Of a stretch of 64,000 nucleotides of DNA, positions 42,904 to 50,986 are shown in pieces. Within the stretch, counting starts at the first letter, position 1, and every line of letters begins with the position of its first letter. A program made the position numbers and the translations under genes. The notes under the pieces were generated by a model. The model ran no database searches. It saw nothing but the letters and a program-made list of their open reading frames with translations, and was not told where the DNA came from. Source of the DNA: a virus; IMG/VR virus record IMGVR_UViG_3300045747_000583, positions 1 through 64,000 of that record, one strand, 5' to 3'.

Positions 42904-43667
42904 GAGACCTTCGCCAGCTTGCCATCAGCGGTCTTGCGGACGACGTGGACGACGCCCTTCGCGTCGCTGTACTCGAACTCGATCTCAGCGCCCTTCTTGT
43001 AGATCGCGACGACGCGACCGTCGTAGGACCAGCGCCCGATCTTGAGCAGCTCGCGGTCGCCGACCATCGGGCCGGTAGCTGCGGCGAGCACGGCCTTGTC
43101 GGCGTGCTTCCCGCGGTTCGCGATCCGGTCGACGCCCGCAGCGACCGACGCCGACCAGTCGAGCTTGTCGGTGCTGTAGAAGGCGGCGAAGTCGATCGGA
43201 TCGTGCTGACGGTGCGAGTCGTTGGCCGGGTCGACTTCGACGACCTTCGCTCCGGCCGCGGCGGCGCGGATCAGCTTCCCGCGCAGGCGGATGTCGTGGC
43301 CCATGCCGAAGGTGGCGTTCTTCCCCTTCGGCGTAATGGCGCAGCCACACGGGCAGTCGCCGGGAGTGATCGCGAGGATCAGGGCGGACGGGTACTGCTC
43401 ACGCAGCGACCCGACGCGGTAGTCGACCGAGCTGTCGTCGATCGGCGCGTACTTGCCGGGGGTCCATCGGTTCATCTTGATTCTCCTCGTCGGGCGGCCC
43501 GTGGTTGAGCCGCAGTCTGTGTCCTGGTCGTCCTGGTCGTGCTGCGCTTCGCACCCGGGGAGGCACCCCGGCCGTGTGCACGGAAGCGTCCGGCCCTCGC
43601 TGATCCACTCGACGGGGATCAGGACCTCGGTGGCCTCGCACCAGCATGTCGCGGTGACTTGTCGCAT
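42900..43667 (-). CDS. Zinc-motif protein, possible two-gene fusion (255 aa; internal start at 43475)
   Basis: Residues 8-42 hold CWCEATEVLIPVEWISEG and CTRPGCLPGC, a phage-type zinc domain. At residue 65 (M, coordinate 43475) the DNA has GAGGAGAATCAAG directly upstream, a strong ribosome-binding site, so the second part (191 aa) may also be made alone. That part carries CPCGCAITPKGKNATFGMGHDIRLRG and a C-terminal KOW/Tudor-like beta segment (RWSYDGRVVAIYKKGAEIEF). Class A promoter and leader hairpin lie upstream. Confidence 0.65.
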   Translation of the reverse strand: MRQVTATCWCEATEVLIPVEWISEGRTLPCTRPGCLPGCEAQHDQDDQDTDCGSTTGRPTRRIKMNRWTPGKYAPIDDSSVDYRVGSLREQYPSALILAITPGDCPCGCAITPKGKNATFGMGHDIRLRGKLIRAAAAGAKVVEVDPANDSHRQHDPIDFAAFYSTDKLDWSASVAAGVDRIANRGKHADKAVLAAATGPMVGDRELLKIGRWSYDGRVVAIYKKGAEIEFEYSDAKGVVHVVRKTADGKLAKVS

Positions 43668-43688
43668 GTCAGCCGACTCCTCTCAGAA

Positions 43689-43704
43689 GACGGGGTGGCC
43701 CGTC
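43689..43704 (-). promoter_or_regulatory. 5' leader stem-loop next to the ribosome-binding site
   Basis: Perfect 6-bp stem GACGGG / CCCGTC with a 4-base loop, followed by TTCTGAGAGGAG. Matches the placement of the hairpins at 5888 and 58901. Confidence 0.5.
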
Positions 43705-43713
43705 CTGGAGTCA

Positions 43714-43743
43714 AGTAAACCACACCGGGTGTCTCAAAGGCAA
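43714..43743 (-). promoter_or_regulatory. Class A promoter with near-perfect operator
   Basis: -35 TTGCCT (43738-43743), 18-base spacer, extended -10 TGG-TTTACT (43714-43722). Dyad TGTCT-CAA-AGGCA (43730-43742). The promoter is nearly identical in sequence and spacing to that at 5914-5943. Confidence 0.65.
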
Positions 43744-43800
43744 GACGGAGACAAAAGTCGCGCCCCGACCGCGAGACCAGTGGCGCGAGCGTCAGGTGGC

Positions 43801-44079
43801 TCAGTGGATGGCGACGCCGGGGCCCTCCGGCGGGGCGGGCTCGCTCTCCGCGACGAAGCCCGGGATCGACGCGACGACAGCGGCCAGCGTCTCGGGGTCG
43901 TCGACCGAGACGGCTCGCTGCTCGCCAGACGGTGCGGCTCCGACGTAGACTAGCTCGCCATACGCCAGCGCCACCTCGATCTCGACCCACAGCGGGCCGG
44001 TCGCGACGTACCGGCCGGGCCTCGCGAACAGGAACTCGCGCTGCCCACCGACCGTGCCGACCAGGACAACATCCGTCAT
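43801..44079 (-). CDS. Hypothetical small beta-rich protein (92 aa)
   Basis: It starts one base after the stop of the 2301-residue gene. Residues 1-55 form a beta-rich segment (VVLVGTVGGQREFLFARPG, GELVYVGAAPSG), and residues 60-92 contain an acidic linker and a Pro/Glu-rich tail (AESEPAPPEGPG). No family is recognised. It may be a small partner of the giant head-region protein. Confidence 0.55.
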   Translation of the reverse strand: MTDVVLVGTVGGQREFLFARPGRYVATGPLWVEIEVALAYGELVYVGAAPSGEQRAVSVDDPETLAAVVASIPGFVAESEPAPPEGPGVAIH

Positions 44080-44080
44080 C

Positions 44081-47000
44081 TCACACCGCCTTCAGCTTTG
44101 CACCCGGAGTGCCAGGCTTGAGACCGCGTCGGACGGCCGAGTGCTCCTGGGCGAGCAGCACAATCCCGAGGTACCAGGCGCGCATCCACTTGGCCCGGTC
44201 GCGAGTCGCCTGCTCCGAGACCGGAGACACATCGGACCGGTCGCCGAGCACGGCCTCGGACGTCATCGTCAGCAGCTCGTAGCTCGCGGTGTGCGATCCG
44301 ATCTTGTCGTCGGCCCAGCTGCCCGGCGCGTACACCTTCCCGACGTACGGACTGTAGAACTCGTCGCGGAAGGCGATCTCGTACTTGCTGTAGCCGTCGC
44401 CCGGCAGGATCGTCGCCAGCTTGGTCTTCCGGTACTTGAACAGCTCCTTCGCAGTGCCCTTCTTGACCTTCCGTTCGCCCGGCTTCCCGCGGTAGCACGA
44501 GTCGGTCATCGCAGCCCACTCGAGCCGCTTCACCCACGCAGCATTGTTCTCGACTGCGTGGTGTTCCTCGTGGATCACCGTCGAGACGGCTTCGTGGTCG
44601 CTCGGGAGGCTCAGCTCCGCGGTGCCGCGCGAGCCGCGGCGAGCGGCCCGCACCGTCACCTTGTGGCCGTCGCCCCAGGCCGTCTCGACCATGGCGGTCG
44701 GCATCTGGCGCAGGCCTTCCTTGATCCCGCGGGCCTGCACCCGGTCCGTGCTTTCGAGCGTGACCGGAGCCTCGTGCCAGGCGTAGCTCGGAAGGCGGTC
44801 GGCTGACGTTCCGTCGCTGTACTCGAAGTGCCAGGATCCATCGGACTCCTGGCGCACGACCGTGACCGTGACCGCGCGCTTGAACTTCGTCGGCCGGTTC
44901 CGGTCGCCGCCCGAGGAGACGAGGGTGCCGACCTTGAGCTGGCTCGGGGAGACCCACGACCGATCGGTGTCCCAGACGTACGGCGCGTCGATCTCTTCGG
45001 GCGCCCCGAACGGCACACCCAGGCGCTGCAGCAGCTCGACGTAGATCGCCTTCCGGCGCTCGAAGTACAGTCGACGCTCGTTCCCGAGCGGGTTCCCGGT
45101 GCGTGACTTGAGCGTCTGCTCGAGCCGCTCCGCCCAGGCAGCGAGCTCGGGCCCCACGGCTGCGTCGTAGTCGCGCTCCCAGTCAGAGTCGATGTAGTTC
45201 TCGTGGTAGACGTGGTCGGTCCGGTCGAGCCAGGCCATGATGTAGTCGCGCCGGTTGGTCACGCCGCGGCTCTTCAGCACGTCGGCTGCGGCCTCGTCGA
45301 ACGCCTGCCACTTCGCGTCGTCGAAGTCCGCCAGCAGCTGCCGGTACTTCTTGACCTCGGTCGCGTCGGGGAAGATCTTCGCGGCGTCGAGCCCTTCGGC
45401 GGCGAGCTGCGCATCGACCTCGTCCTCGAGCGCCTGGCCCATCGCGACGACGGCCTCGAGCTGCGCGACCGTCGTCTCGCCCGGGCCACCGTCCGGCATG
45501 TAGTCGACCTGCTGGATCGAGTTCTGACCACGCTCGAGGCGCTTCTTGAGCATCAGACGGTTGCCCTCGAGCGCGTCCCGCGCTCGGTACCGGAAGTCAG
45601 CCGCCTCCTCCGCCTGCCTGCTCATCGAGACGGAGAGGTAGTAGTCGTCGGTGTTGGTGTGACTCCAGTAGTACGGCGACGCGTAGTTCCTGACTCGCGA
45701 GAGGAAGGCCGGATCGAACTCGTTGGCCGGGTCGAGAACCGAAGCCGGAGGCTCGACCAGCGTGATGTCCTCCGGGTCCTTCATCCCGGCGTGCTGGATC
45801 GCCTCGTACCACACGGCCAGCGCGTTGCGGCGACGCTCGTAGAACTCCGCGAGGTTCTTCTTCTTGACGTAGCCCGCGTCGGTCTCAGGGGTCCACGACC
45901 CGTCCGCGAGGGCTCGGGCGTTCGCGGCCTTCTCGGTCGAGTCGGCGGCGTTCTTGCGCAGCCTCCGCGCCCGCTTCACCGGATCCCAGTTCTCCAGCGT
46001 CTCATCGCGCAGGTTCGACTTCCCAGGGACGCCGAACGTCTCGTAGGAACCGACGCGCATGACGTACTGGAACCCGTCAGTCGTGCGCTTCCCAAGCACC
46101 CGCACTGTGCTCTTCGGGGGCGGCACGTCCTCGCTGCTGGGGTGGTCCCAGTCGTTGACGAACCCACCTGGCTCGGCGGCCCGACGCTCATACTCCGCCC
46201 GGACAGCATCGACCCAGTCCTCCCAGGCCTTCGCCTCGGCCAGGTGGGCCGTGGCCTCGCGCTCGTAGCGCCCGACCATCGCGTCCTGCTCCGGGTCCCG
46301 GTCGCCCGTCGTCAGTCCGATCTCGCTCGGGTCGTCCGGGAGCTTCTCGCGTGCCCGCGCCACGCGTGCGTGCGCACGCTCGACCGCTTCCGGGCTGAGC
46401 ACGGGGAGGAACCCAGTGACCGGATCGGCGGTCAGCCCCATCTGCTCTGGAGAGATCGCGTCGGCCGGGCCGGACCGCCCTCCGGCCTCACCTTCGGAGA
46501 ATATCGGGCGGTAGTCCTCGAACCGGAGCGAGCCGTCGGGGTTCTGGTGGTTCGAGACGTCGTCATCCCAGTTCTGGTTCGTGGTATAGAGCGTCTTCCC
46601 CGAGCTGAGCTTGACTTCGGGGTGTGCCCGGCTCTCGTAGGTGAAGTGGTGCTCACCGACGGCCTCGAAGTCCGCGAACTTTGGCGGAGCGTCGACATGC
46701 CCGACCCACCGGGCGAAGTGCAGGTCACCGTCGACGTCGACGGTCACCATCGCGGTGCGCGACTTCTCCGACGTACGCTTGAAGTCCCAGGGTCCCTCAG
46801 CCCCGACCTCCATCGGCGCTGCGGTCACGAGGATGTGGTTCGCGTCGACGACCTCCGCGGCCTCGATCCAGTAGATGTGGTTCGCGTCGTCGTTCGGGAG
46901 CAGCTGGCGCCCTCCGTCACTGACGTGCAGCGTCCCGCCGTCCTGCGTGATCGCGCTGGAGTGGACCATCCCGTTGTTCCCGCTGAATGTGTCGCCGTAG

Positions 47001-50000
47001 AGCCAGACGGAGCGGTCCCCGGGGAGGTCGATCGAGAGCGAGACATCGGCGGCGCCCCACTCCGCGGTCGGGACCTTCGACCACATCGCCGCGAACCCAG
47101 CCGCACTAGTCGGAGCGGCCACCCGCGCCTTGGCCGGGACGGAGACGTGCGGTGTCTCCTGCGCCGAGATGCTAGTCTGCGGGAGCGGCGGCGCGATGGC
47201 GTCGGGGGAGTCGGCGTCAGCGTCGTCACCGTCGAGCATCGAGATCCCGACGCCAGACAGCGCAAGCGCTGCGGCTCCGCTCGCGACCAGCTTCCGGATC
47301 AGCGAGGTGCGCATCCAGTTGTGACTGTGCACCTGCCGGGTATCCAGCGACCTGGTCTTCGCCAGGATCTCCTCGGCGGTCGGGACGACCTCCAGGACCT
47401 CGTGCACCTCGTCCGCGTCGTACGGCAGGACGTGGTCCCCGACCCTGATCTCGGACGCGGGCGAGCTCGCGTAGTGCCGCGGCGCCCAGCTCGAGCCTTC
47501 CCACCGGTCCGACTCGTCCACGGACGGCGCGGGGCCGGACGGCGCGGGGCCGGACGGCGCGTCGCGGCGCTCCCGGCCGCCCCCTCGCACGTGGTAACCC
47601 TCGTCGATCGACTCGGCGCTGACGGAGCCCGCCGAGCCACCCGCCGACGGACGCCACCGGCCGTCTTCGAGCTTCGTGTAGAACTGACGGCCGGGTCGCT
47701 CAACGATCGTACCAGGCGAGAGCGCGTCGAGCTCTCCGAGGCTCAGCCCCTCCTTCGGGTCGAAAGGTGTAGCAGTGTACGAGCCGTCGTCGTTGATCCA
47801 CCCGGCGAACGGGTCGTCGACGCGGTTCTTCTTGGTCTTCTTCCGGTGGCTCGCGACCATCCCGGCGCGCACCTCGTCCGGGTCGACCCCACGCTTCTCA
47901 GCGATCGCAGCGACGACGATCTCCATCGCCTCCCAGCTCGCGCGCTTCTGCGAGTCGGGCTTGTAGCTCCAACCGATGTAGTCCGCGGCGCCGCTCCACC
48001 AGTTCAGCGCGGCGCGCTCGGTGCGGAACGTCTCGCGGATCCCGCCGTCGTTGATCACCAGCGGCTCGCCCGTGGCCGTCGGCGCGTTGGCCTTCGCCTG
48101 CGCCTCACGCTCGAGCTTCGCTTGCGCCCGGAGTTCGCGGTCCTCCGCGGCCTTCCGCTCGTCGGGGGAGAAGATCCTGGTCTTCCGGTTCAGCGCGCTG
48201 ACCGGTGCGGTCGGGTAGCACGTCGTGCAGGCCCTCTCACCAGCGTCACCGACGATCCGGTCCTCCTTCTCGTCGGCATACTCCGGCAGCCAGATGAACT
48301 CAGTGCCGCCCGACCAGGTCCCGTCGGGGCGGTACTGCCCGGGGCGGCAGGTCGAGCACTCCCGGCTCTTGTGTACGTGCCCCCCGCCGGAGGACGTCAC
48401 GAGGAAGGCGCGCGTCCACCTGCCGCGGCGGTGGAACTCGCCCCTGTAGACCTCTTCGGCGGCTACCGCGACGCGACGCCTCTCCTGCAGCGCGTCGTAC
48501 CGGGTACGCAGGTCGACGGTCCCGTACTCCTGAGTGGTGTAGTTGTACTCCTGCTTCGGCTCGTAGGCCGCGAGCACGTCAGCGAACGGCATCGCGTACA
48601 GGCGGTCATCCTCGCGCCACTTCGGCTTCTCACCGGCCTTCTCGGTCCCGCCCGGCGTCGCGCGCCGGATCTGGTCCTGCAGTCGCGCAACCTCAGTCGC
48701 GACCTCGTACTGCTCGACCCAGGTCTGCTCGGTGTTGACGTCGATCTGCTTCGGTGAGAGGTCCTGGATCGCCGCGACGTCCGGATGCAGCCAGTCCTCG
48801 GTGAGTGCGGGTCGGACCGGCGGAGGGGTGTCTACGGGGTCGGAGACCTCCAGCGGAGGCGGAGGGACGGGCGCAGGCTCCGGGTCCACCGCAACCGGAC
48901 CCGGAGGCGTCTTCTGGTCTACGTACGCAGCGCCGCGGTGATCGGTGGCGCTGAGCGCGTCGCGGATGGCATCGGCGCGACTGCGGAACCCGAACCGCTC
49001 ACGCTGCGTACCGGGGAGCACGCCGGGCTCCGGGGCCCACGACCAGAGCGTCGCGTCCTTCCGGCTGCTCACGATCCGGCCGGAGCCTGGGCTCTTCTTG
49101 TCGATGTACCCCTCGTACGACTTGACACGGCCGAGCTTGGTTCCGTCCGGGGCGTACACACCGTAGGCCTTGCCGTCCCCCGAGCCGCTCTCGAGGACGA
49201 CGGCGAACGTCTCCGGTGCGACGGGCCCCGGGTTCGGTGCGATGGGCCTCGGGAGGCCTTCGTCGGCCTTCTCGGGGGCGACGTCGCCGCGGAGCAGAGC
49301 GGCCTTCCGCTGCAGCGCCCGCAGCTGCTCCTCACGGTCGAGCTGGTAACCAGCAGCGACAGCCCGCCGCACAGCATCGGTCAGGCTGTTCGTGTCGATC
49401 GTGTCCTGAGCGCCGATAAGGGCGACGCGAAGGTCCTCGTCGTCTCCGGCGGACACGGCGTAACGCAACCCGCCCCTGCGGGAGTAGTAAGTGTGGACGA
49501 CGGCGCGGGTCTGCCGGTCGCCGACGTACACGTCGAACGTGCTGGCGTACTGGGCGACCGCCCCGGTATCGGGTCGGACCCACACGGCCTCGCCATTTGA
49601 ACCGTCCACGCCCTCGATCGGGACAGACCAACGCCCATCGGAATCCTGCCGCGCCTGGGACGGCGGGGTCAGCCCGACGCCGATGGGCTTCTCGACCACC
49701 GGAGGCGGAAGCTCCGCGGGGTCGGCCGCCTCGACGGGCTCCGATCCGCCCCTCGCCTCCTTCAGCGCGGCGTCCCGGGCGTCCGACATGTCGGTCATGC
49801 CGGTGACGGCCATGTAGCGCTGGACAGCCGCGTTGCGGGTGTCCCGCTTCTTCATCTTCTCCCGGTCGCCCTTGGGGGACGCCTGCCAGGTCGCCTCGGC
49901 CTCCGCGACCGCCGCGGCGGCCGAAGCGCGGTCGGCGCCGGGCTCCGGTACGTTCGGGGCGGGGTCGGGCTTCGGCGTCGGTGGGATGACCGCCTTCTTC

Positions 50001-50986
50001 CTCGGGGTCGGGTTCGTGCCGCGCTTCGTCAGGGCCATGGTGACGGCACCGCGGCGAGCGGCGAGCTTTGCGGAGCTGGAGCGGTACTGCGCCATCAGCT
50101 CGTCGTGCGGGAGATCGGACCGGTTGGTGACGTCCATCTCGTCGTAGTACTCGGCATCGGCCCGGCTCATCCGGAGGACGGCCCACAGCGCGATCACCTC
50201 GCCGGTGTTGATCGACTCGCCGCGAGCGATCTTCCGAGCTCCGGAGCCGATCCTGTCGGCGAGCTCCTCGAGGGTCGGAGCGCGGTCCTTGCCCTTCTTC
50301 TCATCGTAAACCGCGGAGAGGTTGTTGAGCCCTTGAGCGCGCAGGCCGTTGAACGCGTCCTCGAGGGTGCGACCGGTCTCCGGGTCGACCACGACCTGCT
50401 CGGTCGTCCACCCGACCCGGCCCGACTTGATCGTGTCCTCGATCTCGTACGGAGTCATCGGCCGACCGTCGTCGCCCAGCGGCGGCCACTCCGAGCTGGT
50501 CGGCCCCGAGCTCGAGGGGATCTCGGCCTTGACCGAGGCGGTCTGGACCTGGTCGTAGTCGAAAGTCGCGTCGGTACCTCCGGCGGCCTCGGACCGAAGC
50601 ACGACCTTCCCGTCGCTGAACCCGACGACGCGGCCGGACGCTACCTCCCGTGCCCCGTCGAAGACCTGCGCGAACGCGCCGACCTCGATGAACCTCCCGT
50701 CCCGCCCGCGCGGGTGGGCGTCGGCGTCCCAGACGCGCCCGAGGGCGCCCGCGACGTCGGGTGCGATGCTTGCGTGCTCAGCCATGCGGCCGATTGTACT
50801 CGCAGTCAAGCCCATTTCACGACCGCGTCGCACGATGTGCGTGGCCGAGCCGAAGAGGTCCGGCGTACGTCCGGCTGCGAGCAGCGCCGCGATCACGTCG
50901 TCGACGTCCTCGATCGGGAGCCGACCGTCCGGCGTGGCGACGCCAGCGCGGGCCGCCTCGGCAACCCGGGACGGGGTCCAGATCAC
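44081..50986 (-). CDS. Giant head-region protein with zincin metallopeptidase and propeller-like domains (2301 aa)
   Basis: GTG 50986 overlaps the portal stop (GTGA) and has GGAGGAGG upstream. Residues 1-85 are helical; HPRGRDGRFIE at 91-101 matches a motif in the 2277-residue protein. Residues 500-1150 alternate Pro/acidic linkers with modules that include Cys sets (CSTCRPGQYRPDG, CTTCYPTAP near 870-910). A hydrophobic segment near 1225-1250 (ASGAAALALSGVGISML) is followed by a beta-propeller-like region (WLYGDTF near 1325). Near the C-terminus HEEHH (2139-2143) followed by YELLTMTSEAV near 2236 marks a gluzincin-type metallopeptidase. Some phage minor head proteins carry such a domain. It may be an ejected, self-processing or host-attacking protein. 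Confidence 0.7.
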   Translation of the reverse strand: MIWTPSRVAEAARAGVATPDGRLPIEDVDDVIAALLAAGRTPDLFGSATHIVRRGREMGLTASTIGRMAEHASIAPDVAGALGRVWDADAHPRGRDGRFIEVGAFAQVFDGAREVASGRVVGFSDGKVVLRSEAAGGTDATFDYDQVQTASVKAEIPSSSGPTSSEWPPLGDDGRPMTPYEIEDTIKSGRVGWTTEQVVVDPETGRTLEDAFNGLRAQGLNNLSAVYDEKKGKDRAPTLEELADRIGSGARKIARGESINTGEVIALWAVLRMSRADAEYYDEMDVTNRSDLPHDELMAQYRSSSAKLAARRGAVTMALTKRGTNPTPRKKAVIPPTPKPDPAPNVPEPGADRASAAAAVAEAEATWQASPKGDREKMKKRDTRNAAVQRYMAVTGMTDMSDARDAALKEARGGSEPVEAADPAELPPPVVEKPIGVGLTPPSQARQDSDGRWSVPIEGVDGSNGEAVWVRPDTGAVAQYASTFDVYVGDRQTRAVVHTYYSRRGGLRYAVSAGDDEDLRVALIGAQDTIDTNSLTDAVRRAVAAGYQLDREEQLRALQRKAALLRGDVAPEKADEGLPRPIAPNPGPVAPETFAVVLESGSGDGKAYGVYAPDGTKLGRVKSYEGYIDKKSPGSGRIVSSRKDATLWSWAPEPGVLPGTQRERFGFRSRADAIRDALSATDHRGAAYVDQKTPPGPVAVDPEPAPVPPPPLEVSDPVDTPPPVRPALTEDWLHPDVAAIQDLSPKQIDVNTEQTWVEQYEVATEVARLQDQIRRATPGGTEKAGEKPKWREDDRLYAMPFADVLAAYEPKQEYNYTTQEYGTVDLRTRYDALQERRRVAVAAEEVYRGEFHRRGRWTRAFLVTSSGGGHVHKSRECSTCRPGQYRPDGTWSGGTEFIWLPEYADEKEDRIVGDAGERACTTCYPTAPVSALNRKTRIFSPDERKAAEDRELRAQAKLEREAQAKANAPTATGEPLVINDGGIRETFRTERAALNWWSGAADYIGWSYKPDSQKRASWEAMEIVVAAIAEKRGVDPDEVRAGMVASHRKKTKKNRVDDPFAGWINDDGSYTATPFDPKEGLSLGELDALSPGTIVERPGRQFYTKLEDGRWRPSAGGSAGSVSAESIDEGYHVRGGGRERRDAPSGPAPSGPAPSVDESDRWEGSSWAPRHYASSPASEIRVGDHVLPYDADEVHEVLEVVPTAEEILAKTRSLDTRQVHSHNWMRTSLIRKLVASGAAALALSGVGISMLDGDDADADSPDAIAPPLPQTSISAQETPHVSVPAKARVAAPTSAAGFAAMWSKVPTAEWGAADVSLSIDLPGDRSVWLYGDTFSGNNGMVHSSAITQDGGTLHVSDGGRQLLPNDDANHIYWIEAAEVVDANHILVTAAPMEVGAEGPWDFKRTSEKSRTAMVTVDVDGDLHFARWVGHVDAPPKFADFEAVGEHHFTYESRAHPEVKLSSGKTLYTTNQNWDDDVSNHQNPDGSLRFEDYRPIFSEGEAGGRSGPADAISPEQMGLTADPVTGFLPVLSPEAVERAHARVARAREKLPDDPSEIGLTTGDRDPEQDAMVGRYEREATAHLAEAKAWEDWVDAVRAEYERRAAEPGGFVNDWDHPSSEDVPPPKSTVRVLGKRTTDGFQYVMRVGSYETFGVPGKSNLRDETLENWDPVKRARRLRKNAADSTEKAANARALADGSWTPETDAGYVKKKNLAEFYERRRNALAVWYEAIQHAGMKDPEDITLVEPPASVLDPANEFDPAFLSRVRNYASPYYWSHTNTDDYYLSVSMSRQAEEAADFRYRARDALEGNRLMLKKRLERGQNSIQQVDYMPDGGPGETTVAQLEAVVAMGQALEDEVDAQLAAEGLDAAKIFPDATEVKKYRQLLADFDDAKWQAFDEAAADVLKSRGVTNRRDYIMAWLDRTDHVYHENYIDSDWERDYDAAVGPELAAWAERLEQTLKSRTGNPLGNERRLYFERRKAIYVELLQRLGVPFGAPEEIDAPYVWDTDRSWVSPSQLKVGTLVSSGGDRNRPTKFKRAVTVTVVRQESDGSWHFEYSDGTSADRLPSYAWHEAPVTLESTDRVQARGIKEGLRQMPTAMVETAWGDGHKVTVRAARRGSRGTAELSLPSDHEAVSTVIHEEHHAVENNAAWVKRLEWAAMTDSCYRGKPGERKVKKGTAKELFKYRKTKLATILPGDGYSKYEIAFRDEFYSPYVGKVYAPGSWADDKIGSHTASYELLTMTSEAVLGDRSDVSPVSEQATRDRAKWMRAWYLGIVLLAQEHSAVRRGLKPGTPGAKLKAV

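Noticed and set aside
45203-48757. 1184-residue open frame on the plus strand opposite the giant 2301-aa gene
   Set aside because: It lies wholly antisense to a well-supported gene. High GC leaves such long stop-free frames. Its translation is Arg/Gly/Val/Leu-biased with no domain.
50779-50812. TTGACT close to the TACAAT box inside the giant gene as a full promoter
   Set aside because: TTGACT is only 5 bases from the TACAAT, far short of a 17-base spacer. Kept only as a weak internal-start idea.
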